Positions 13,277 through 24,975 are shown, numbered from the stretch's first letter. The stretch is DNA of 64,000 nt from Ostrinia nubilalis (GCF_963855985.1 NC_087093.1:13655001-13719000); one strand, 5' to 3'. Notes: a model not told the origin generated them from the letters alone. Program-made: numbers and translations.

Positions 13277-13361
13277 ATGCAGGCCCTCGTGGTCACGCCT
13301 AGTGGGCCCCAACTCCGGCAAAACGGCGGCCTCGGAGGCTACAGCTGTACTTGCACCACAG
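13277..13361 (+). CDS. Probable first coding exon of an unrecognised gene
   Basis: The ATG at 13277 has G at -3 and opens a GC-rich frame starting MQALVVTPSGPQLRQN and continuing into a Gly-rich, Cys-containing stretch. A candidate donor follows CACAG at 13361/13362 (GTTCGC), leaving phase 1. The donor is weak. Without splicing the frame would stop at 13453 after 58 codons from this ATG. The upstream CpG-rich leader and the coding-like composition favour a genuine 5' coding exon. A 58-nt candidate exon at 25532-25589 starts in the matching phase and would complete a glycine codon. The exon at 60518 starts in phase 0, so direct joining to it would break the frame; at least one more exon is needed if they belong to the same gene. 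Product unknown. Confidence 0.45.
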
Positions 13362-13868
13362 GTTCGCCCCTATTAACCTTTATCCCTCTAACATTCTGCG
13401 TGGGTTTTAAACCCACTGTCCAAGTTTTCAACCAAAGCCAAGGCAAATTGTGAAGGGATTAGCATTACCAACTCGACTGATAATGCATTTGACGTGTGCA
13501 AAACTTGAATCGACACCAGATTACGTCAAACAATAGTGTTTTGCGTGACTATTGTGTGCCCGATAAAGAAATTGTACACGTCTGATTGCTTGATCTAGTT
13601 TTGTAACAAGTATTGAACTTTATTCGGCTTTCTAAACTGGTAAGATTAAATGTAAACTGTCCGGTAGTGTGTCATTTGTTGATACTAAACTGTATTGTTT
13701 GTAGATTAGTCATGAAGTTGTAAATTACCAAGAACATTAACGATGTGTTTGCTATTGGAGCCATTAGGAACTGCTACTGGTATAAAAGTAGGTATAAGTA
13801 CCTGATGCCTGTTTTCAACCGTTTAGCTCATTATGGCAGAGCAATAAAAATAAAATCATCAAAGATTT
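13362..13868. other. Probable intron sequence, no gene seen
   Basis: AT-rich sequence between the probable first coding exon and the inverted-repeat element that begins at 13873. No repeat or exon recognised. Confidence 0.5.
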
Positions 13869-13872
13869 ATAA

Positions 13873-16034
13873 GGGTCATTCCATGAAAATCTGTATATTT
13901 TCGACGTCATTTTGTCCTAAACTTTTTTAAGATGCTTTTGAATAGGGGAGAGGGGGGCAGCTTTGAACAATTTTCATACTTTATTAAATATCTTCCAAAT
14001 TTGAACGATTTCATTAATTTTTTCTTCCTAGATAGAGGTCATGGTTATCACACAACAAAATAATGATGTTCTTCTTAATTATTCATGAACGCTTATTAAG
14101 ATATTTAGATTTTTGCACAGACCTGTAAACGTTCAAAACTGCCCCGTAGTCGGGGCAGCCTTGAACACGCCTGGGGCAGTTTTGAATTAGTATTTTTTTC
14201 AATGAAATAAAACTGAATATTTATGAATGAGTATTTTTAAAATAATTAATAAACAAAATTTTAAATGATCAGTGTCATTTGGGATCAATTTAACATGTTT
14301 ATTTTATTTTACATCACTCTGTACAAAGTAACACAAAACTTAGGGATATTATTAAAAAAAAAGTAAATATAAGATATATCAATTAACTAAATACTAATAA
14401 ACTTTCTATTTAATGACACATTAAAGACAAAACTGCATAATTTAAAAAATATCAATCAACTACTAAAACTAGCTTTTGCCCGGACTTCACCCAGCTTGAA
14501 ACTTTATCTGTCACAGTAAAGCAATCTGCTTATTTTTTATGTAAAAACCTTCTACGAAGTATTAGAAAACTTAAGGTTTCATAATACCACTTAAAAAAGA
14601 AAATTTATAAAGTTCAAAGGTGCCCCAACCATTTCGTTCAAAGCTGCCCCATGGGTATATTTCCAGAAAAAAACATAAATTTAATAACGGAACATACTTT
14701 TATATCGCAATTTCTTATCAAATCTTCATTGAAACTATTTAAACTTCCATATAGTAAACAAACCACTCACTATTTTATAAAACTACGTCCACAAAATCCT
14801 TAGAACCAAAATAAAAAAGTGCGAAATTGGCAGTCAAAAACAAAAAACCACTTTTGCCGGTTAACCTACAGTTAGATATTAAAAATGAGATGTGACGGCT
14901 ATGCGCATCAGTGCTGGCAATATAAATTATGATTTATACCATTGTAGCCTAAACCAGTGATTTTTAAATTCATTTGTTCTAAGCTGCCCCTGTCCAAAGC
15001 TGCCCCCCTCTCCCCTACTTTATTAGTGTAAATTATAGTTTATTTATTAATTATGTTATGTCTAAAAGGGCCAGTCACTTTATGCTTTATTTTACGAGAA
15101 ATTATAACTTTCAATTTTTTCATACTACATTACTCCTATATGACTTTTAATAAAGTATAAAACTTATAACCTTAACATGTATAGATAAGTTAATATACTT
15201 AATGTAATTGTTTTGTTATTATCACTATATAAAAAACGTCATTCCCTAACTAGTAACTTAGTCCCTAGCGCCATTAAAAGCTAGGGTCTGACGGTCTAGG
15301 GACTGACGATTTGGAGTAAAACTTAAGACAAATGCAGATTAACTTTATATTATAAGATGCTTAATACGATGTGCCGAAAATAGCCAAAAAACCACACGTA
15401 AATACTAATAAATTATATACAATTTCCTATTGTAATCACTAAAGCTACTCAACTAGGGACTGACGCAGTGACTGGATCAACACCATGTTTCCGCAACAAT
15501 TGGCCCGTTTGCACTAATTCAAAAAACGGTTGCCGCAAAGTCAGTATGGTCTGAAGATAACTTCGTATCGTACTTTAAATTCAACTAAATGTCATTCACT
15601 CTAAATACTTATTAAGGCGCAAAATTATAAAATCTGTGCGTGGCGAGGGAATGACGTTAAAAGCTGTGGACTCTTTTTCAACTTAAGAAAATCGAATTAT
15701 TGTTTATTGAAACCGTAAAATATTAATAGAATTTGGTGTAATATACGTTTAAATAGATTATTCGTTAATTAAAACAAAGGATCAAGTTGATGTTTCCATA
15801 AATATGGGTTCCAAAACACAAACTTTTGGAGTACGGACATGCCTAGGGAATGACGTTATGGGTAATTTAAAAGGAATTTAAGATGTTTTAAAAATAGTTT
15901 TAAAAAATATAAATGGGTGATGAATAAAACACATTGCGAGCTGTTATTTAACAATTTTGGAATAAAATATTAACAAATATTCCATGTGAAATGTGGCGCG
16001 GACTAAGAGTTGACATATTTTTGTGGAATGACCC
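13873..16034. mobile_element. 2.16-kb inverted-repeat DNA element (outer)
   Basis: The left end GGGTCATTCCATGAAAAT and the reverse complement of the right end (GGGTCATTCCACAAAAAT) match over about 20 bp. ATAA flanks both sides (13869-13872 and 16035-16038), which may be a 4-bp target duplication. The motif TAGGGA(A/C)TGACG and close variants recur internally near 15297, 15455, 15647 and 15843, and inverted near 15237. No transposase frame is present, so the element is non-autonomous. A second element (13945-15015) is inserted in its left part; without it the outer element is about 1.09 kb. The superfamily is not assigned. Confidence 0.65.
13945..15015. mobile_element. 1.07-kb TA-flanked element with GGGGCAG repeats, nested
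   Basis: The inverted ends begin GGGGAGAGGGGGGCAGC, match for about 25 bp with one mismatch, and are flanked by TA at 13943-13944 and 15016-15017. That is the target duplication of Tc1/mariner-like elements. A motif GGGGCAG-x-TTTGAAC recurs eight times: at 13953, 14151 and 14172 in one orientation, and at 14131, 14612, 14636, 14976 and 14993 in the other. Terminal and subterminal repeats of this kind are usual transposase-binding sites. No coding frame is present. It lies inside the outer element 13873-16034 and so inserted later. Confidence 0.7.
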
Positions 16035-16038
16035 ATAA

Positions 16039-16849
16039 CGCTAATGATATCTACTGTGACGCACCCTCATAGAAAGTCGATTAAAAATGTGATTACTTTC
16101 CTTAATTATTATTTGGGTCCGGATTCACGTGGGGCGCAAACCTTATTATCTTTTTTAGGTATCAAATTGTCCAATAGCTCTAAAACATTTAAAAACATTA
16201 TACCGAAATATAATCGAAACAGCTTTCGATAGTCAATCACGGATAATTTATGCCTGCTTAGTAAACGTTGAAAAATAATGTTCGTAATGAAATTAATTAG
16301 TTTCTGATCTTAACAGTATTAATATTATTGTATTTCATAATGACGCACACGTAACTGAGTTTAAAGGAAATGTTGGAATAACAGAGATTTTAATTTATTA
16401 GTAGGTACCTAACAACGCTGTTAAATGCTGTTTAACCATGCAAGCAATATGATTATGTGGCCAACGCGATCAAAAAAGTACCGAGGGATAAAAAACACGG
16501 GCTGGACAGGTGTGACTTGGTAACTGGTTCCAAAGGTGCTCATTTTACCTTTCGATCAGCTTCAGTTTAAGGACATTTACTGTGGTAACTCTATGCGTAT
16601 TACATCGCCCTTGACTCCGTTTTGAGAATATTATTATTTGTCACATTTTCTTTTCTAAGACATTCACGCATTAAGCTTTGCGGACAGTCGTTACCTCATT
16701 TGAGAGAAAAACGACGCAAATCTGCCAGTCAAATTGCATAAGTAATCATAAAAATGTGGGTTATTATGGAACAGTTGAATTTCCCCGAGTCTACCACAAG
16801 CCAAATCATTACCAGTAGACAAGCTAGCTAATATAACTTTTAAGACCTA
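16039..16849. other. Non-coding interval, no gene seen
   Basis: AT-rich sequence between two mobile elements. A 62-codon open frame at 16044-16232 has no recognisable domain. Confidence 0.5.
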
Positions 16850-16851
16850 TA

Positions 16852-17110
16852 CAGGGTGTTAGGTAAATGGGTATATGAGCCGACACTAGCCCATGTTAAC
16901 ATGGTCATATAAATGGTATGGTGAAGTCAGAAAATTGATATCTTCATTTTAATTATTTTAATTTTCATACAAAACGGATTTTATAAAATTTATTTTGTAT
17001 GAAAATTAAAAACAATTAAATCATGATATCAAATTTCTCACCATACCATTTATATGCCTATGTTAACATGGGCTAGTGTCGGCTCATATACCCATTTACC
17101 TAACACCCTG
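16852..17110. mobile_element. 259-bp palindromic MITE flanked by TA
   Basis: The ends begin CAGGGTGTTAGGTAAAT and are inverted for more than 70 bp with very few mismatches. Pairing then continues, less perfectly, almost to the centre, so nearly the whole element is one palindrome. TA flanks both sides (16850-16851 and 17111-17112), consistent with a Tc1/mariner-type non-autonomous element. It has no coding capacity. A transcript crossing it would fold into a long hairpin. Confidence 0.8.
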
Positions 17111-17112
17111 TA

Positions 17113-19356
17113 GAATGATATAATCTACACTGAATGTGTTGTCATTTCTGGTAAATTTTCTTTTTTTATCTAATAGAAATGAACAGTTACGTATCTAATT
17201 AATTAAAGTCAATCATATCAGCATAATTGAATTACAAAATTAACTGTGTCAATTAACTCGACGAAAAATAATGAGTATCGCCAGTTGTGTTTTAGTTTCG
17301 TGTCTAAATTGAGCTTCATGAAATGTGTAAACAGGTAATTAAAAAGATATCTAACTTACCTGAGCCCTCTCTAGAATTGCAAATGGAAAGATATGGGCTT
17401 TATACCGGGTTGCATAGGTTATCATGGCATCAATAGGTTAAGTTTTATTAATACCAATCTTCAACATAATAGGAGAAAGGTGGAAATGATATTACTCACA
17501 CAATTTATTACTTAATACTAATACTTCTTACATAGTAACATATTACGAAAATCAGTTTATAAGAAAGATAAACTATTTTATTCTTCTCAATTTTTTTCTC
17601 ATAATACCAAACTTTCATTTACCCTCACCAGACAGCAATGTTGTTGTTGTTTTATCTTATATCCATCAATTAGTTACCGCGAAAAATGTAAGTACGTAAA
17701 AGACGCATAGACGTTTTATCTGCGTTCTTCAAAACCTGCACAAAGCCCTAACATAGGTGCAGCTGAGTCCTTCATATTTATCTCAAGATAAACTCATATC
17801 TATTGTTTCTGTATCAAAGATGTGAAGAGTTATCGATCATTGAGATGACCTGTTTTTCTAAAAAAATACCACTGATAATAAAGATAACAACTCAATGCGC
17901 CACAAAAAACTGTTCACTAACTAAGCTACTTAATAGGTATCTCCAAGTTCTCCAACCAAACACGAATTTCCTTTCAAAACATTATAAGGAGATAAACTTT
18001 GAAATACTTACATACTTAACACACAACATAAAAGCTCGTAACATTCACGAAAAAGAAAGATACGAAAATACCTGCTAAGTTTAGAGAGAGGTACACAGTC
18101 GAATTGCCACCGATATAACAGTATTGATGGTTCATCAAAGAAATGCATTTATTAGCCCGTCTGACAGCCGTCTCCTGTTCTTTTATTATATCTCTTGGGC
18201 GCCAGGTGGTGGCCATAACAAAATAAACAATTTCCGGTGGACGAGTTTAAAATACTCTGATTGTAGGCCAGACTGCTACTTCAGAGCAACGTGATTCTTT
18301 TTTAAAAGTGCAAAGAGCAAAAAGGCTGAAGTGAAAATGGGTACGTAAACTTCACACCTAGGTAATCATTACCTATTCGGTACGGGCAAGTTTGATATAG
18401 TGATTGGCAAGTAACTAGAAATAACTATAAGAAAGTACTAAGTTCTTAAGAGAAATGGTAGAAAAATTGTATTCAATATGTCACTAGTAAAAATTCTACT
18501 AATTTCCTTTCCGTTTGCAAACTATTCATGTGCTGGTAAATCATCCTATATCCAACGCCAGTAAATTTATAAGATGTCGCATCTACCGTTTTATCGATAG
18601 TTGCAGTAATAAAATCAACGTTTTATTAAATTTTAATTAATCCTATGTACCTATGTTAGTAATTAAACACTGTATTTTTGTAGCATTAGAATTCGAATTC
18701 GCGTAAATGACCACTCAGATCGTATAGAAGATTTATTATGAATGAGAATTGAAATTTATAACCCTTCATAAATACGCTTTCAGATTCTATTTTAATTTTT
18801 ACCGCAAATTGCTCGACCTCTAATCTAAAATTAATCTGGAGTACGGTACGGCTTGACACTTCCAATATTTTACGGAAACCCAGATTTATTTTTTATCGTA
18901 AATTACTTAAAGATTAGTCTAAAGCAGGCATTAAGGGGAAAATTTTAATCTCTTGCTTATTTATTTTCTTTCGCAATTCCTTTTCTTTTGTCTTGAAAAT
19001 GTTGTTTACCTTTTTAAAATCCATACATTCATCTTACATTTTGACCTTTCTTTCTACTTATAACTTACAGATCATGCTAATAATTACTAACCATTGTAAT
19101 TTTCTTTTGGTTTAGTACATTTACTCTTAAATCATCCACATAAAATTTTTAGTTAACTTGGTTTTCGTACGTGAAGTTAAAGTCGAATGCTTCAGAAACT
19201 AGGCTCCTCGTGCATGATTCATGCAATGCTCACAATCACCAGCGAAACCAACTGTATTTTTACAAAGCGACGCCGCGACGGTGATTTGTCTACTTTACAG
19301 CCATGTGCTATTTTATCGGGCCACTGCTCCAAAAAATCATATAAATTGTCTGATAT
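17113..19356. other. Non-coding interval, no gene seen
   Basis: Very AT-rich sequence. The open frame at 17803-18078 is a low-complexity AT-rich frame without a known domain. Confidence 0.5.
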
Positions 19357-19426
19357 AACGTGATATTGGTACTGAATTTTTAATTTGGATACAACCAAAT
19401 TAAAAATTCAGTACCAATATCACGTT
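19357..19426. repeat. Perfect 32-bp hairpin
   Basis: Arms 19357-19388 and 19395-19426 are exact reverse complements around a 6-nt loop (ATACAA). No element ends surround it. Confidence 0.85.
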
Positions 19427-19998
19427 TATGCTAACACTAATCTAATTTGTTTAGAACATAAATAATTCTTTCGCGAACCGAAAGTGTTATTGTGGTTGTT
19501 AAGGTTAAGTTAAGGTTAAGTTCCCAAGAAATTCGTAGTTTTTCCCTGTCACCTTTGCTTCGTTCAGAATACTTCGACATTTAACACTCGATAACAATGA
19601 CCATTGAGCGATTATAGTTAAAGATCAGCATAACGGTATGCCTTTTGTTGTAATAACAACAACAGCTGTTCTCGTCTGCAATGGCACTGATCCAGTTGCA
19701 GAAATTATTCACGTGGAGGCAGGAGGCTTGCGTCGGCCGCAAGACGCGATAAGCCCTTTATCGCGGAACGTGATCGATTATGCCGCTAGTTACCGATGCT
19801 ATTAGCAGGTACTATCAAGCGATAGTATGGTATGAATACCTAATACTCAATTACAAAGTCGCACTAGATTATATTCCTTCAGATAGCCATCATCCATCTG
19901 AAAGTTTAGAAAAAAGGTTAGCAAAAAACCTTGACTTGACTTTTGCATGATCTTCAACTTTTATTTCATAGCTTTTAAAACGTTCACAAATTGTTTTG
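19427..19998. other. Non-coding interval, no gene seen
   Basis: AT-rich sequence with a short TTAAGG-like iteration at about 19499-19520. It is not the insect telomere repeat. Confidence 0.5.
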
Positions 19999-20001
19999 TA
20001 A

Positions 20002-20589
20002 AGGTAGCATTCGGATCAAGACGACTGCGACGCGAGACCGCGACTCGAGACCGCGACCGGCGACCGCGACCCACTGCTTTATATGAATTAATAGGAAGTG
20101 CTGACGGATGCAAGCGACCGAGTCGCGCGACGTGTGGGCGTGGCCTGCCGGCTACTTGCGTCGCGCGACTCGGTCGCTCACAAGGCAGTGCCGTGGCGCG
20201 ACAGATGCAAAATGGCCGTGTTTTCTTCGCACGAAGACGAAATTTTAATAGAATTAGTAAGTAAAAACGCACCTGTATTCGATACGAGACTTCAAGCTTA
20301 TAAAGATAATACTGTGAGAGACAATATTTGGGAAAAAATTGGAAAAGCATTAAATAAAACAAGTAAGTTCAAATGATACATATTTTTATTAGAAAAGGTA
20401 CTTATTTTTATTGTTTACAGATAGGTACTATTTTACTTTAACTGCAAACATACTGAGTTTCGTATGGGTCGCACGACTCGTGTCGCGAAGATTCGTAAGT
20501 AGCTGTCGCCCTGCGACCTGCGACCGGTCGCCGGTCGCGGTCTCGAGTCGCGGTCTCGCGTCGCGGTCGTCTTGATCCGAATGCTACCT
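20002..20589. mobile_element. 588-bp PIF/Harbinger-like element with 65-bp inverted ends
   Basis: The ends begin AGGTAGCATTCGGATC and are inverted over about 65 bp with one mismatch. TAA flanks both sides (19999-20001 and 20590-20592), fitting the TWA target of PIF/Harbinger transposons. The arms consist of CpG-rich iterations of a GCGACxGCGAC type. A further 19-bp inverted repeat lies inside the left half (20113-20131 against 20160-20178). The element carries one exon of a MADF-domain protein (20212-20362) but no transposase, so it is a deleted derivative. Confidence 0.75.
20212..20362 (+). pseudogene. First exon of a MADF-domain transposon protein, truncated
   Basis: From the ATG at 20212 the frame reads MAVFSSHEDEILIELVSKNA and continues through DTRLQAYKDN to a W-EKIGKAL segment. 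This is the first half of a MADF (Myb/SANT-like) DNA-binding domain: the ILIELV helix, the Y-KD turn and the W-xx-I-xxAL helix. PIF/Harbinger elements commonly encode such a protein beside their transposase, where it helps nuclear import and DNA binding. A canonical donor (GTAAGTT) follows at 20363, leaving phase 1. Without splicing the frame stops at 20376. The next exon is missing because the element has been shortened, so only about 50 residues remain. Confidence 0.65.
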
Positions 20590-20592
20590 TAA

Positions 20593-23380
20593 GAGAGTAC
20601 GAAAAGATCATTGCTATCTACAAATACCACGTATAAATTCTAAAGATTAATACTTAAAAACAAATTACAGCCTACAATGGGATTTCCTTTTGAAGAGCGC
20701 TCATTGGTGAGGTGGCTAGAGTGAATGTGATATGATCGCGGTTTTACTTTTGTTTGCTTTGTTCAGTGTTTCGCAGAGGCGTTATCGTGAGCGGCGACCT
20801 TGCACAGTCTGACATTGGGCGTCGATTTCGAATCGCAGAAATCTGTTCCCCGACGAGACGACCGGCTCCATTAAATCTGCAACATTTGCGCGCGCGCACC
20901 AACCCAATGATCATATAGCGTGCACATCATCTAATCGCCCATTTATTATGCAATAAAGCCTGATTAGATCGCAGTAATGAAATACTCGATAACATTTCAA
21001 GATACAATTTGACCTACCTTGACGATTGCATTTTCCTCAACTGGCTGTTGGCTCAAGGCAAAAGATTTTCTTTTGAGTCAATTAAAGTTAGATGCATTCG
21101 ACTTATTAAGAAACGCAATCAAGTGCAAGTGCGCAATTAGGAACGCCAACTTGTATTGGATATTTCGCAAACAAATCTAAACGATCCTTACCTTATTTGT
21201 GGTTCGCGGGCACTGTTTGTACGTTTGCTCAACGCGCGTAACGCGGTTGGTGTTGTTTCAACGGCGCTTTCTATCGGTTATCTCCAGATCGCCTGCCGCG
21301 CCTCTTTCGACTCGGTAGCCGATGCCGCCGCGATTAGGGACTAGTTGATTCGAAGTTGTAAAGCAAATAATGCGATTAAACGGCTTGTTGCTCGCTTACA
21401 CTTCGTCTCTTTGTAGGTCAACTGCTGTCGACGTTATCGCTCAATATCGAAGCTCGATTTATCAGATTCAGCGCGGGAGAGTGGACTGAAACGTCCAGTT
21501 GGAAACTAGTTTCGCTCGAGGTCTGGGCACTAAAACGGGCTGATCGACGTCTCCATCCGAGTTCGCGTTAAACAGCGTCGGGTTTTCATTTTCCAGTATA
21601 ATGTTTGCGCGACCGCATACGAAGTGCTGCGGTTGCCTGCCTTCTGCAGTGCACTCGTCTCGAACGGACGTCGACCTGACATTTTCTAAGATTTATCGAA
21701 TCGCTACTAGTTCATAACTGTTTTTTTAAGATTGCAGATTCATCAACATACAGTTGCTATGTACTGTTATTTTACTGCCATATGTAAACTAATTTAATTA
21801 ATTTTCATCATAACTAACTATGTAGATGTACTTAAGTTTGCATAACATTATAGGAAATGCGTTTATTCCCAAAGCGTCAAAATTATGTCACCAAAGGTAC
21901 CTATTACAGTTGTTGGATATTTACCAGTCACGACTGGCTGACATTTGGTTCAATAGAAAGTGTCAAATGCTTCGTATTCCTTGAATGTGTGCGGAATAAA
22001 TTACGAACCGTTACGTTCCTAATTACGTCAAATAAAGCTTCGCAGACGTTTAGTATGTGGTCGTTGCTTTGTTTGCATTCCTAGAGACGTAACTCGATTG
22101 TGTTTGAACGTTTTATTTGATTTGTACAATCTGACTGCGTTTTAACTAGACAGTTCGACACCTGGTTCTTTTCGTTTTATTGGCCTTTAAAAATAAAGCA
22201 TCTACTTAAGCTCTTCATCTACTTAAGACATCCCATTTTTTGCAGAATGCTGTTTAGTAGTATAGGTACGTGTTTTCTTTTATTAATCTTTACACGAACA
22301 TCTCTTTTGCAGTATCCCGCAAAAAACCGTTCGTATTTGGAATTCGAATTTCAAACACACCCTTGTGTGTTTTTTACACGACCAGTCCAGTTTTGCTGGA
22401 TCCTACATTAATGGATTCCGCAAAACTGGAATGCCATGGGAAAGGGCTATTGCACAACTAGTGCGCAATGTCAAACATGGACGTTGGTTAACTTACATCA
22501 TTTTCCAACACGAAGACTTTTATTGCCATCTACTTAATTCAATTAGGTATCAGCTCTAGGCGACAGACAGGCCGTGTCCGGTCCGGCATTAAGTAATTCG
22601 GTATTGCACGTCGGCTAATGATTTCCGTCGTGAAGGGAGTTTCGATGGAACGTTCCAGTGGGTCACGTTCCATTGCACGAGACGAGGATGCCACTCATGC
22701 AGAACGGTCGCAGCTGCAGGTGACAGCAATGGCTGTGACTGACGCTCACTAGGTAGCATATTGTGTCACATTGTGTGCCACACAAATACACTCGACGTCA
22801 AATAAATCGCACCTCCCGCGACAAGCATTTTCAAACGTATGCATCCCCACTTCCCACCAATATTGGTACCATTTAAAAGCCTAGTTCTAACCTTCATTTC
22901 ATTAAAGGAAAGGTTTTTACCCCAAAAATGTGTCTTTAGAAGAATCCAGAGTCACTTCTTCAAAAAATAGGTAGTTACGCTAGAGCCAACTTTTATGGCT
23001 ATAAAACTGTTAAGTTGGGTTTAATTGCTATCCATCTGTTAAAATGGACACGTGAAATCATTATTTGGTTTTATAACCATAAAAATTGGTCTAATTGATC
23101 CCACAGGTGGGCCCAAAGTGAGGTATTTTTTCAAGTCACATTTATGGTATATGTTAATCATTTATTAAGAAATTAAATGTGTTTTTCTTTAAGGATATTT
23201 ATTGGGCTTTCAAATAACACCAATATTGTTGGGGTACCATGATTGTGTCAGAAGAAAATCGTTAAAGTTCGCGTCGCGGAAGGTGCGGTTTATTTGATGT
23301 TGAGTATAGTTGATGAATTCATATTCTATTAGTATTATTATAGGTGGTAGATCTTCTTCCACAAATAAAACAGTGGATAC
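20593..23380. other. Non-coding interval with two GC-richer patches
   Basis: Two stretches, about 20690-20930 and 21170-21690, are clearly richer in GC and CpG than their surroundings and could be regulatory regions or untranslated exons. A pyrimidine tract ending CTTTGTAG precedes 21418. The open frame 21156-21344 has no known domain. The rest is AT-rich sequence without recognisable genes. Confidence 0.4.
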
Positions 23381-23750
23381 TTATCTTTGCAATAGTGGAA
23401 TCTTGCGCAAGGCCATGTTTGCTCCCAAACTGTCGTCTGGATAAAGATCTTTTAAATTTTTTAACATACCGATGTTTGACGCTGACAGTATTAGAGGTTT
23501 TTTTTCAGGAGTTTCAGTGCCCTTCCTTACACACCTCCCAAATATAGCTTGTCCTACCACCTTAAAGACAACATAGTGGCTGGTGTTACCCTTCTCAGCG
23601 CCCAGCGGTTGAAGAAACTCAATCACCTTTGTCAGCCTCTTATCAGCCCAACCTAACGGTGACTGGTAACAATGCGGGTGCGGTTTAGTATCGGTGCTCG
23701 TGACAGTTAGAGATATGAGCCATGCCCAAACAATACGTGACTACGTATAA
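23381..23750 (-). pseudogene. Open minus-strand segment of unknown origin
   Basis: On the minus strand one frame stays open for about 120 codons, from roughly 23750 down to the stop at 23381-23383. This is unusual in the surrounding AT-rich DNA. It reads protein-like: a PLGWADKRLTKVIEFLQPLG segment, then a GNTSHYVVFKVVGQAIFGR segment, and near the end a YPDDSLGANMALRKIPLLQR segment. The first ATG codons are internal and the upstream boundary has no clear start. It could be a retrotransposon fragment, a processed pseudogene or an exon of a minus-strand gene. I do not recognise the family. Confidence 0.35.
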
Positions 23751-24975
23751 TTAACAATAGCAACTAGCAACTGTAGCAGCACCCCTCCCTAAGGTCGACG
23801 GGTTTCATAACACCGAAATATTGCTAACTTGCAGCACAATTATTTATTAAATTCTCGTAAAATGTGAACGTCCTTCAAAGACAGGCATTCTAAAGTAGAA
23901 ACTCATTGACCATGTCTCGGCCGGCGAGGTCCTATATTGATAACGTGTTCTTGGTTTAAGTCCATACGTAGTGGAACTTGAAATAAGTCTGTAATTAGTG
24001 ATAGCTTAATTTATTTTTCAGACGATTCTCTCTTTCTGGGATACCAATATCAGTGAGAGTGTAAGACAAAGCCGATAAATCGTAATCAGTTTGTGTAGTA
24101 CGGCCTTCCGCTAAATCATTCACTTTCCTTTTAATGATAGTATTATAATGGATTTCCGCCAACTTGAGTGCAGTCACAACATCCGCAGTCAGAACTATTA
24201 GGTTCGGATCAATCAATCAAGGCTGGTATCAATCTAATGCAAATTTTTCACGCAAATGGTACCTAAATTTCTACCGCGTAAAATGATAAACAAAACCAAT
24301 CTTTCGAGCATAACCGCAGAGATGTAAATCGCAGTACTTTCGAATGGTATTGTTGCAAAAATGCAAATGTAGACGTATTCCGCGTTTGGAATTGTCGTAT
24401 CATATTACTACCGGTAAAGAAATGTGGCTATTCTGATATAATTTTAATCCTTCAAGCTCCGCGAATCTAGACACAATAGATAATCAATTGTTATGACATT
24501 AATTAATGCCTTCTGGGACTCAATCGGTTAACTGACTGAAATTTTTAATGACAAGTTTGAAAAACGAAACGCAAATAATTTATTTGATTTTAATCCAATT
24601 AAGGTGTGATGAAATAATATGTTTTACGTTTAAAGAAACTCAATGTGAATGATACAATTGAGTAATTTGTGTTCATAATTATTTGATTTTATACTTACCT
24701 TGATTTTAAAGATTTATCGAAGAAAATATCTGTTTTCTTTTACAAACGTGTGCTAGATTGATTTTACTTTCAAACTTTCGTCTTGCTTTAGGTAATAAGT
24801 ATCTAGTATCATTTATTGACATAATTCATCTAATTTAAGTTTTAAGTTTGCAGCTGAGTAGGTGCCTTGTAAAATATTTTGAATTTAATATAATTCTAAT
24901 TAAATGAATTATTTTTCTAAAATTAACGACTTAGTTCGATCGTTAATTCTAGTTATAATTAGAAAATGATTTCTC
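23751..24975. other. Non-coding interval, no gene seen
   Basis: AT-rich sequence. A small inverted repeat (AATTAACGA facing TCGTTAATT) lies at about 24920-24945, just before the second tRNA-like element. Confidence 0.45.

Noticed and set aside
19495..19525. TTAAGGTTAAG iteration resembling telomere repeats
   Set aside because: The insect telomere unit is TTAGG; this is a different short iteration of only a few units.
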